A stretch of 9,680 nucleotides of DNA from Albimonas sp041685625 (GTDB lineage: Bacteria; Pseudomonadota; Alphaproteobacteria; Rhodobacterales; Rhodobacteraceae): the NCBI GenBank assembly GCA_041685625.1, contig JAWLFJ010000134.1:1-9680 (forward strand). Direction: 5' to 3'. The notes beneath the pieces were generated by a model. The model saw nothing but the letters and a program-made list of their open reading frames with translations, was not told where the DNA came from and searched no databases. Position numbers and translations under genes: made by a program. Below are positions 1 to 6,566 of this stretch, one piece after another. Every line of letters begins with the position of its first letter. The first letter of the stretch is position 1.

Positions 1-696
1 GACGCGGATCGCCCGGGGCCGGGCGATCCGCGCTTCGCCGTGCACCGCAACAACGTGATCGTCGGGTTGGTCGAGGCGCTGGGCGCCGCCTATCCCGCCG
101 TGGCCCGCCTGACGGGGGATCGCTTCTTCGTCGCCGCGGCGCGCGACTTCGTGCGCGCCCGTCCGCCGCGGAGCCCGGTGCTGATCGAGTGGGGCCACGA
201 CTTTCCCGACTGGCTGGCGGCGTTTCCGCCCGCCGCGCGCCTGCCCTGGCTGCCCGACGTCGCACGGCTCGAGGCGGCGCGCCGGCGCGCCTATCACGCG
301 GCCGAGGCGGCGTCGCTCGCGCCGGACGCCGTCGCCGGGGCGCCGCCCGAGGCGCTGGCGGCGCTGCGCCCGCGCCTGCACCCTTCGCTCGGCCTCGTGC
401 GTTCGCGCCATCCGGTCGTCTCGATCTGGGCCGACGTCACCGGCCCGCGTCGCGGCGGCCTCGACATGACCCGCGCCGAGGCCGCGCTCGTCGTGCGCCC
501 GGACGCCGAGGTCCGCGTCCACGCCGCGCCGCCGGCCCTCGCGGCCTTCGTCGCCGCGCTCGTCGAGGGCGCCGCCCTCGGCGCCGCGGCGGAGGCGGCG
601 GCCGAGGCGCCCGGCTTCGACCTCGGCGAGACCGTCGCCGCCCTCTTCCGGCTCGGCCTGCTCGCCGCGCCCGACCCAGCCCCGGAGGAATTCTGA
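1..696 (+). CDS. HvfC/BufC-family protein (DUF2063, putative DNA-binding domain), 5'-partial
   Basis: The frame is open from the first base, so the true start lies left of the window; a GTG at 40 is only an internal valine. The visible 231 residues carry the family pattern: RFAVHRNNV near the left end, then GLVEALGAAYPAV, a GDRFF motif, a SPVLIEWG segment, and LPWLPDVARLE followed by AYHA. Family members are about 250 residues, so perhaps 20-30 N-terminal residues are missing. HvfC/BufC proteins partner with DUF692 (MNIO) enzymes that modify cysteines in small copper-binding precursor peptides; the 'DNA-binding' label comes from domain annotation and is not its demonstrated role. The stop overlaps the next start by one base (TGATG), showing translational coupling to the DoxX gene. 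The family is recognised by motif memory; the operon role is inferred from neighbours. Confidence 0.85.
   Translation, partial: DADRPGPGDPRFAVHRNNVIVGLVEALGAAYPAVARLTGDRFFVAAARDFVRARPPRSPVLIEWGHDFPDWLAAFPPAARLPWLPDVARLEAARRRAYHAAEAASLAPDAVAGAPPEALAALRPRLHPSLGLVRSRHPVVSIWADVTGPRRGGLDMTRAEAALVVRPDAEVRVHAAPPALAAFVAALVEGAALGAAAEAAAEAPGFDLGETVAALFRLGLLAAPDPAPEEF
3..32. repeat. Perfect inverted repeat (14-bp arms, 2-base centre) inside the BufC-like gene
   Basis: Bases 3-16 are the exact reverse complement of 19-32, with GG at 17-18. In RNA this gives about 13 bp closed by a four-base loop. It lies in coding sequence that specifies a Pro/Gly/Asp-rich linker just before the conserved RF..HRNNV block, where the protein is free to vary. 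It could be a small palindromic element tolerated in a linker, an mRNA structure, or chance in GC-rich sequence. Confidence 0.7.
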
Positions 697-1343
697 TGGA
701 CGACCGCAGACATCCCGCCGCCGGTTTCGCGGCCGCCGTCGCGCGCCGGCACGCCGCCGTGTTCGGTTCGCTCGAGCGTGCGCTGGAGCCCTGGTTCCTC
801 GGCCTCGCCGCGCGGCTGATCTTCGCGGCCGTCCTCTTCGGCTACTACTGGTCGAGCGCGCTGACCAAGATCGGGGACGGCGTCTTCGGCGTCTTCGACA
901 TCTCCGACGGCGCCTACATGCAGATCCTTCCCTCGGTGATGGAGGCGAACGGCTACGACAGCTCCGCGATCGCCACCGTCCCCTGGGGCCTGATCGTCGC
1001 GGCGGGGACCTATGCCGAGTTCCTGCTGCCGACGCTCATCGTGCTCGGGCTCTTCACGCGGCTCTCGTCGCTCGGGATGCTGGTCTTCGTCGCGGTTCAG
1101 AGCTGGGTCGACGTCGCCTTCCACGGCGCCGACGCCGCGACGATCGGGGCGCTCTTCGACCGGGAGGCGGGCGCGGTCATCCTCGATCAGCGGCTGCTCT
1201 GGGCGTTCCTGCTGGTCACGCTGACGGTCAAGGGCGCGGGTCTCGTCTCGCTCGACGCGCTCCTCGCGCGCCGTCTCGGCGCCGCGCCGCGCAGCGCCGG
1301 CGCCGCCCCGGCCGCCGCGGGCGGCGCGGGCGGCGCCGCCTGA
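696..1343 (+). CDS. DoxX-family integral membrane protein
   Basis: A 215-residue membrane protein of the DoxX family. The start at 696 overlaps the upstream stop by one base and is preceded by GGAGGA at 684-689, six bases away; the longer upstream open frame has no such support. Four hydrophobic segments are visible at roughly 37-58, 96-119, 124-142 and 165-181. Family-like features are the AEFLLPTLIVLGLFTRL stretch (residues 107-122) between the second and third segments and DQRLLWAFLL with KGAGLVSLD (164-187) at the end. The C-terminal 25 residues are a low-complexity Ala/Gly tail. DoxX proteins are often encoded beside HvfC/BufC and MNIO genes in copper or redox-stress operons; the biochemical role there is not settled. 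It is the last gene of this operon, since a strong stem-loop follows seven bases after the stop. Confidence 0.85.
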   Translation: MDDRRHPAAGFAAAVARRHAAVFGSLERALEPWFLGLAARLIFAAVLFGYYWSSALTKIGDGVFGVFDISDGAYMQILPSVMEANGYDSSAIATVPWGLIVAAGTYAEFLLPTLIVLGLFTRLSSLGMLVFVAVQSWVDVAFHGADAATIGALFDREAGAVILDQRLLWAFLLVTLTVKGAGLVSLDALLARRLGAAPRSAGAAPAAAGGAGGAA

Positions 1344-1350
1344 CGCCATC

Positions 1351-1384
1351 GCCCGATGATCGCGACCCGCCGCGATCATCGGGC
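1351..1384 (+). terminator. Strong stem-loop after the DoxX gene, likely terminator
   Basis: A perfect 14-bp stem (1351-1364 with 1371-1384) closes a six-base loop, starting seven bases after the DoxX stop codon. No T-run follows, so it is not a textbook intrinsic terminator; it may act with Rho or protect a 3' end. Position between two operons on the same strand supports a terminator role. Confidence 0.65.
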
Positions 1385-1408
1385 GCCGCGCGCCGTCGCG
1401 CACCGGCC

Positions 1409-1428
1409 GTTCGCCCGAGTTCGCCCGA
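1409..1428. repeat. Tandem perfect 10-bp direct repeat, possible regulator site
   Basis: GTTCGCCCGA occurs twice head to tail (1409-1418 and 1419-1428), one helical turn apart. It lies about 80 bases upstream of the candidate -24 element, which is a typical distance for an activator site, but it does not resemble the NtrC consensus. No other copy was noticed in the window. A protein-binding role is inference. Confidence 0.4.
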
Positions 1429-1474
1429 ATTTCACGCCCCGAGCCTCGCCGTCCGCCGGCGGGCCGGGCGTGGT

Positions 1475-1494
1475 CGATTCGTCCGGACAAGTCG
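1475..1494. promoter_or_regulatory. Imperfect 20-bp inverted repeat, candidate operator
   Basis: The site is centred on the palindrome GTCCGGAC (1481-1488) and extends to 20 bp with 8 of 10 positions matching between half-sites. It lies 13 bases upstream of the candidate sigma-54 element and well before the binding-protein gene. The inner pattern T-N-GT-N4-AC-N-A is loosely like operators of GntR-family regulators, but no regulator gene is in the window. Function is inferred from position and symmetry only. Confidence 0.35.
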
Positions 1495-1507
1495 CTCGCC
1501 GCTGCGC

Positions 1508-1524
1508 TTGGCCTGAATTTCGCT
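1508..1524 (+). promoter_or_regulatory. Candidate sigma-54 (-24/-12) promoter for the transporter-amidase operon
   Basis: The sequence TTGGCCTGAATTTCGCT matches the consensus YTGGCACGRNNNTTGCW at 11 of 14 defined positions. The invariant GG (1510-1511) and GC (1522-1523) are both present with the required ten-base spacing. Transcription would begin near 1535, giving a leader of about 160 bases. Sigma-54 control is established for many nitrogen-scavenging operons, so the match is coherent with an amide importer. No convincing sigma-70 pair was seen; only a CATAAT hexamer at 1547-1552 stands out, without a -35 partner. Confidence 0.45.
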
Positions 1525-1574
1525 CGCGACTTGAGCATGAAACGATCATAATCAAACAAATCTGATGAGATCTA

Positions 1575-1615
1575 GTGCAACTCTTCGGAGTCGCATGGAA
1601 AAAGGGCGTCCATGC
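1575..1615 (+). promoter_or_regulatory. Leader with two mutually exclusive hairpins
   Basis: Hairpin one spans 1576-1595: 3 bp, one A-C mismatch, then 4 bp closed by a C(TTCG)G tetraloop at 1583-1588; a G-T wobble can add 1575/1596. Hairpin two pairs 1593-1599 (GCATGGA) with 1609-1615 (TCCATGC), seven perfect base pairs around a nine-base loop. Both need bases 1593-1595, so fully formed they compete. The arrangement is in the presumed 5' leader, upstream of the binding-protein gene. It resembles a switching leader but matches no riboswitch I know. Confidence 0.35.
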
Positions 1616-1693
1616 TCCGCCTCGGGCTTGAGCGAGGCGGGCGGGTTCGATTGATGTGCCGACAATGGAAACGGCAACAAAAGGACCGTGAGA

Positions 1694-2935
1694 ATGGCCC
1701 GCCACACCCGCCGCAGCTTTCTCCGCCATGCCGCCGCGCTGGGCGCCGCCGGCGCGCTACCGCTGCTGCCCCGCGCCGCGCTGGCCCAGGACGGGAAGAT
1801 CCTGGTGGGCGGGCTGCACGACCTCTCGGGCCCGCTCGATTTCGCGGGCATCCCGATGGACCAGATCCTCACCCTGGCGGTGGAGGAGATCAACGCGGCG
1901 GGCGGCCTGCTCGGGCGCGAACTCGAGGCGGTCACCTACGACCCGCAGTCGAACATGAGCCTCTACTCGCAATACGCGACGCAGCTCGCGCTCCGCGACA
2001 AGGTCTCCGTCGTGCACGGCGGCATCACCTCGGCCAGCCGCGAGACGATCCGCCCGATCTTCCACCGTTTCCAGACGCTCTACTTCTACAACACGCTCTA
2101 CGAGGGCGGCGTCTGCGACCGCAACCAGTTCGCCCTCGGCACCACCCCGGCCCAGACGGTCGAGAAGCTGGTGCCGCACGTGATGAACCTCTGGGGCAAG
2201 AAGGTCTACACGATCGCGGCCGACTACAACTACGGCCAGATCACCGCCGCCTGGGTGAAGCGCTACGTTGAGGAGAACGGCGGCGAGGTCGTCGAGACCG
2301 AGTTCTTCCCGCTCGACGTCACGCAGTTCGGCTCGACCATCTCCAAGATCCAGGCGGCGGACCCCGACATCGTCATGCACGTCCTCGTCGGCACCGCCCA
2401 TCTCGGCTTCGTGCGCCAGTGGTCGGCGGCGGGCATGAAGGACAAGATCCCGATGGCCTCCACCACCTTCGGCGCGGCGGGGCCCGAGCCGATCCTCACC
2501 ACGCCCGAGGAGGGGAACGGCATCATCACCTGCTACGGCTACTACCCGGCGGTCGACAACCCGACCAACGCCGCCTGGAAGGAGAGGATCGCCGAGCGCT
2601 TCCCCGACGACCCGCCCTACCTCTCCGAACTCTCGCAGTGCACCTGGGAGGGCATGATGATCTGGGCCGACGCCGTGCGCGAGGCCGGGACGCTCGATCG
2701 GATGCCGGTGATCGAGGCGCTGGAGAGCGGCAAGACCTACGACATGCCCGCCGGCCAGGTCTCCATCGATCCCAGGACGCACCACGCGATCCGCGACGTC
2801 TACACCGCCGAGCTGCAGGACCAGGAGTGGCGGATCATCGAGAAGTTCGACCAGGCGCAGCCCCGCGACACGCAGATGGTCTGCGATCTCGAGGAGACGC
2901 CGGACGCCAACGTCCACCACGAGATCTCGCTCTGA
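1694..2935 (+). CDS. Tat-exported substrate-binding protein of a urea/amide-type ABC importer (UrtA/FmdD/AmiC-related)
   Basis: A 413-residue periplasmic binding protein that should capture the substrate for the downstream permeases. The ATG at 1694 is chosen because AAGGA at 1681-1685 is eight bases upstream; the GTG at 1688 would be only two bases away. The N-terminus is a Tat signal (TRRSFLR, residues 5-11, then a hydrophobic stretch) with likely cleavage after ALA at 29-31. The mature part fits the Peripla_BP_5 branch: GGLLGR (70-75), YDPQSN (82-87), YEGG (136-139), DYNY (177-180, where UrtA and AmiC have a similar D-Y-x-Y) and GQVSID with HH (354-364). These favour urea or short amides over branched-chain amino acids. 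Coupling to amidases, not urease, favours an amide. First gene of the operon; a stem-loop separates it from the permease gene. Confidence 0.88.
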   Translation: MARHTRRSFLRHAAALGAAGALPLLPRAALAQDGKILVGGLHDLSGPLDFAGIPMDQILTLAVEEINAAGGLLGRELEAVTYDPQSNMSLYSQYATQLALRDKVSVVHGGITSASRETIRPIFHRFQTLYFYNTLYEGGVCDRNQFALGTTPAQTVEKLVPHVMNLWGKKVYTIAADYNYGQITAAWVKRYVEENGGEVVETEFFPLDVTQFGSTISKIQAADPDIVMHVLVGTAHLGFVRQWSAAGMKDKIPMASTTFGAAGPEPILTTPEEGNGIITCYGYYPAVDNPTNAAWKERIAERFPDDPPYLSELSQCTWEGMMIWADAVREAGTLDRMPVIEALESGKTYDMPAGQVSIDPRTHHAIRDVYTAELQDQEWRIIEKFDQAQPRDTQMVCDLEETPDANVHHEISL

Positions 2936-2969
2936 GCCGAGCCTGAGCCGGGGCCGGCCCGCCCCCGCA

Positions 2970-3006
2970 CCCCCTCCGGTCGGCCCCGCGGTGCGGCCGG
3001 AGGGGG
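2970..3006 (+). other. Intercistronic stem-loop between binding-protein and permease genes
   Basis: Bases 2970-2979 pair perfectly with 2997-3006 (10 bp). The stem extends inward three more pairs, one a G-T wobble, to 2982/2994, leaving an 11-base loop. It begins 34 bases after the binding-protein stop in a 134-base gap that has no gene. In many ABC operons such structures let the binding protein be made in excess over the membrane parts by partial termination or 3'-end protection; that role is inferred here. Confidence 0.55.
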
Positions 3007-3069
3007 GACGCGGCGCCGACCTCCCCCGTTTCCGCGCCGAACGCCCGCACCCTTCGCAGGAGAGCGTCC

Positions 3070-3936
3070 ATGGATTTCGCCGTCATCGTCCTTCTCGAAA
3101 TGCTGCGCGCCGTCGCGTGGCTCGTCCTGCTCGGCGCCGGCCTCGCGATCATCTTCGGCATGATGCGGGTCATCAACATCGCCCACGGCGAGTTCCTGAT
3201 GCTCGGCGGCTACACCGTCATCATGTCCACCAAGGTGGGCGTGCCGCTCTGGGTCGCGATCCTGATCCTCGCGCCGCTGGTCGTCGGCATCTTCGGGGTG
3301 ATCGTGGAGCGGCTGATCATCCGCTTCCTCTACGGGCGCATCCTCGACAGCCTGCTCGCCACCTGGGGCCTTTCGCTGCTGATGATCGGCGGCGTCACCA
3401 TGATCTTCGGCAACACCAACGAGGGCGTCTCGACGCCGCTCGGCGCGGTCCCGGTCGGGCGGTACACGATCTCGATCTACACCATCGTGCTGATCCTCGC
3501 GGCGGTCGCGATCCTCGCCGGCATCTACGCCGCGCTGAAGTTCACCCGCGCCGGGCTGATCGCCCGCTCGGTGATGCAGAACCCGGGCATGGCGCAGGCG
3601 CTCGGCGTGAACGCGACCTTCGTCTACATGGCCACCTTCGGCATCGGCTCGGCGGTCACGGGCCTCGCCGGCGGCCTCCTCGCCCCCGTCACCGGCGTGG
3701 TTCCGGCGATGGGCGTCAACTTCATCGGCCAGGCCTTCATCACGGTGATCACCGGCGGCGCCTCCGTCGTCGCGGGCACCTTCTCGGCGGCGACGGCCCT
3801 CGGCTCGGTGAGCCAGGCGGTCACCTTCGCGGCGGGTCCGGTCTACGGCGACGCGGCGCTGCTGCTCGTCGCGCTGATCCTGCTGAGGGTGCTGCCGCAG
3901 GGCATCACCGGCCGGATCTTCACCCGCAGCGTCTGA
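3070..3936 (+). CDS. ABC transporter permease, UrtB/LivH type
   Basis: A 288-residue inner-membrane permease, one half of the translocation channel. The start has AGGAG at 3058-3062, seven bases upstream. About eight hydrophobic segments are visible. The family hallmark NIAHGEF is at 36-42 after the first segment, followed by LMLGGYT. The cytoplasmic coupling loop is at about 160-181 (RAGLIARSVMQNPGMAQALG), which contacts the ATPases. A glycine-rich ITGGASVVAG motif is at 227-236, and RVLPQGITGR near the C-terminus is typical of the family end. It lacks the extra N-terminal domain of long UrtB proteins. The next gene follows after 22 bases. Family assignment is firm; urea versus amide versus amino acid specificity cannot be read from this subunit. 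Confidence 0.9.
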   Translation: MDFAVIVLLEMLRAVAWLVLLGAGLAIIFGMMRVINIAHGEFLMLGGYTVIMSTKVGVPLWVAILILAPLVVGIFGVIVERLIIRFLYGRILDSLLATWGLSLLMIGGVTMIFGNTNEGVSTPLGAVPVGRYTISIYTIVLILAAVAILAGIYAALKFTRAGLIARSVMQNPGMAQALGVNATFVYMATFGIGSAVTGLAGGLLAPVTGVVPAMGVNFIGQAFITVITGGASVVAGTFSAATALGSVSQAVTFAAGPVYGDAALLLVALILLRVLPQGITGRIFTRSV

Positions 3937-3958
3937 GCCCGGTCAAGGAGCGGAAACC

Positions 3959-5053
3959 ATGGAGAAGTCACTCGCGCGGGATCCGGGCTTCTGGGCGATG
4001 ATCGCCCTCGGCCTGATCGCGACGTTCGGACTGCCGGTCTGGTACGGGCTGTTCGAGATCATGCAGATCACGCAATACGTGGTGCTCGGCGTGTTCGCCC
4101 TCAGCCTCGCCTACATCTGGGGCTTCGGCGGCATCCTCAGCTTCGGTCAGTCGGCCTTCTTCGGCCTCGGCGGCTACGTCTTCGCGGTGGCTGCGATCAA
4201 CATGGGGGACACCACCGTTCCCCTGATCCTCAGCTTCCTGATCCCGGCCCTGTTCGGCGCCGCGCTCGGCTACTTCATGTTCTACGGGCGCCTCTCGGAC
4301 GTCTATCTCGGCGTCGTGACGCTGGTGGTGACGCTGATCTTCTGGAAGCTGATCAACCACACCTCCGGCGCCGAGTACGCCATCGGCGCGGCGCGCCTCG
4401 GCGGCTTCAACGGCATCCCCTCGGTCCCGATCCTGAACGTGCCGGGCGACGCGGACGCGGACCTGATGCCGGACGTCATGTTCCAGGTGTTCATGGCGAT
4501 CCTGATCGTCGTCTATGTCGGCCTGCGCCTGATCAACGCCTCGGACTTCGGCCGCGTCTCCGTCTCGATCCGCGAGAACGAGACCCGCGCCAGCCTCCTC
4601 GGCTACGACGTGCGCCGCCACAAGGTCGTGGTGTTCGCGCTCGGCTCCGGCATCGCGGGGCTCGCCGGGGCGATGTGGGCCACCTACCAGACCTTCATCG
4701 ACCCCAACGCCTTCTCCCTCGAGATGAGCGCCAAGGCGCTGATCTGGGTGATGGCGGGCGGCGTCGGCACCCTCGCCGGCCCGCTCGTCGCGGTGATCGC
4801 GCTGCAATGGCTCAGCCTGAAGCTGGGCGAGATCAACCTGATCAACAACTTCGTCATCCTCGGCACGATCCTGATCCTCCTGGTGCTGGTCCTGCCGAAA
4901 GGCCTGCTGCCGTCGGCGCGGATGTGGATCGAGCGTCTCGTGACCGTGATGCGACGCCAGCGCGACGGCGAGCCGGTGATGCGCGTGCGGCCCGACCCCG
5001 CCCTCGCCCCGCGGCGCGAGACCCGCGGCGCCAGCCCCACCCCGGCGGAGTGA
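3959..5053 (+). CDS. ABC transporter permease, UrtC/LivM type
   Basis: A 364-residue inner-membrane permease that should pair with the preceding UrtB/LivH-type subunit. AAGGAG at 3945-3950 lies eight bases before the start. About nine hydrophobic segments are visible between residues 12 and 313. The LivM/UrtC hallmark is GFGGILSFGQSAFFGLGGY (55-73). The cytoplasmic coupling loop is around 197-222 (FGRVSVSIREN then ASLLGYDVRRHK). Further family motifs are VMAGGVGTLAG (264-274) and LPKGLLPS (312-319). The last 35 residues form an Arg/Pro-rich hydrophilic tail, probably cytoplasmic and poorly conserved. The next gene begins five bases past the stop, so translation is likely coupled. Confidence 0.9.
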   Translation: MEKSLARDPGFWAMIALGLIATFGLPVWYGLFEIMQITQYVVLGVFALSLAYIWGFGGILSFGQSAFFGLGGYVFAVAAINMGDTTVPLILSFLIPALFGAALGYFMFYGRLSDVYLGVVTLVVTLIFWKLINHTSGAEYAIGAARLGGFNGIPSVPILNVPGDADADLMPDVMFQVFMAILIVVYVGLRLINASDFGRVSVSIRENETRASLLGYDVRRHKVVVFALGSGIAGLAGAMWATYQTFIDPNAFSLEMSAKALIWVMAGGVGTLAGPLVAVIALQWLSLKLGEINLINNFVILGTILILLVLVLPKGLLPSARMWIERLVTVMRRQRDGEPVMRVRPDPALAPRRETRGASPTPAE

Positions 5054-5058
5054 GCCAG

Positions 5059-5779
<721 letters not shown>

Positions 5780-5793
<14 letters not shown>

Positions 5794-6493
5794 GGTGAAG
5801 GGCCTGAAGGCCGCCTACGGGGTCGTGCCCGCGCTGCACGGCTGCGACTTCCACGCCGAGGCCGGCGAGGTCGTCGGCATCCTCGGCCACAACGGCATGG
5901 GCAAGACCACGCTGCTCCGCGCCGTGATGGGCTTCGTGAAGGTCACGGACGGCGAGATCACGTTCGACGGCCGCTCGATGCTGGGCCTGCCGATCCACAA
6001 GCGCGCCAAGGCCGGCCTCGGTCTCGTGCCGCAGGGGCGGGAGATCTTCCCGAACCTCTCCGTCCTCCAGAACATCATGGTCGGCGTCGCCATCGACGGC
6101 GAGGAGGTCGAGCCCCGCGTGAAGGAGGTGCTGGCGCTCTTCCCCCGGCTCGAGCGCCTGCTCGACCGCCGCGGCGGCGCCCTCTCGGGCGGCGAGCAGC
6201 AGCTTCTCGCCCTCGCGCGCTGCCTCGCGCGCCGGCCGAAGCTGATGCTCCTCGACGAGCCGACGGAGGGCATCCAGCCCTCCATCATCGACGAGATCGA
6301 GGAGACGCTCTCGCTCCTCGCCGGGCGGGGCGAGATCACCATCGTCCTCGTCGAGCAGAACCTCGACTTCATCACCGGGCTCTCGCGGCGCGTCTACGCC
6401 ATCGCCAACGGCGTGCTCGACCATGAGATCCCGCCCGAAAGCCTCGCCGACAAGAAGGCGGTCAGCGAGTACATGGGCTTCGCCGCCGGCTGA
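5780..6493 (+). CDS. ABC transporter ATP-binding protein, UrtE type
   Basis: A 237-residue second ATPase that should form a heterodimer with the UrtD-type subunit. The start lies inside the end of the preceding gene, with GGGGA at 5766-5770 nine bases upstream. Motifs in order: Walker A GHNGMGKTT (36-44), Q-loop Gln85 (VPQGREIFPNLSV), signature LSGGEQQ (135-141), Walker B LMLLDEP (155-161) with Glu160, and Gln193 (VEQN) in place of the switch histidine. A Gln there is usual in LivF/UrtE proteins. The run DEPTEGIQPSI after Walker B is a UrtE trait. The final YMGF is typical of the family C-terminus. A 73-base gap with a stem-loop separates it from the amidase gene. Confidence 0.92.
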
Positions 6494-6501
6494 GCCCCGC
6501 C

Positions 6502-6523
6502 GCCGGGGGCGCGCCCCCCCGGC
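6502..6523 (+). other. Intercistronic stem-loop between importer and amidase genes
   Basis: Bases 6502-6509 (GCCGGGGG) pair perfectly with 6516-6523, eight GC pairs around a six-base loop, starting nine bases after the UrtE-type stop. No T-run follows and the amidase gene starts 43 bases later, so it more likely tunes the ratio of transporter to enzyme or marks an mRNA end than fully terminates. Role inferred. Confidence 0.5.
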
Positions 6524-6566
6524 CCACCCCGTCCAGACGCCCCAGACAGCCAGGGAGGCCGACCCC

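Noticed and set aside
40..42. GTG as start of the BufC-like protein
   Set aside because: Conserved residues (RFAV) are encoded before it and the frame is open to the window edge, so the gene is simply cut off.
1530..1552. Sigma-70 promoter using TTGAGC (1531-1536) and CATAAT (1547-1552)
   Set aside because: The spacing is only ten bases, too short for a functional pair.
294..1559. Long open frame on the - strand (421 codons) across the BufC/DoxX genes
   Set aside because: It is rich in Arg/Ala/Gly with no family motif, and lies antisense to two well-supported genes; long antisense frames are expected at this GC content.
1688..1690. GTG as start of the binding protein
   Set aside because: It is only two bases from AAGGA; the ATG at 1694 has proper spacing and starts the Tat signal.
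1612..2271. A + strand frame starting in the leader and overlapping the binding-protein gene in another frame
   Set aside because: The product is Arg/Pro/Gly-rich without motif and overlaps a clear Tat-signal binding protein.
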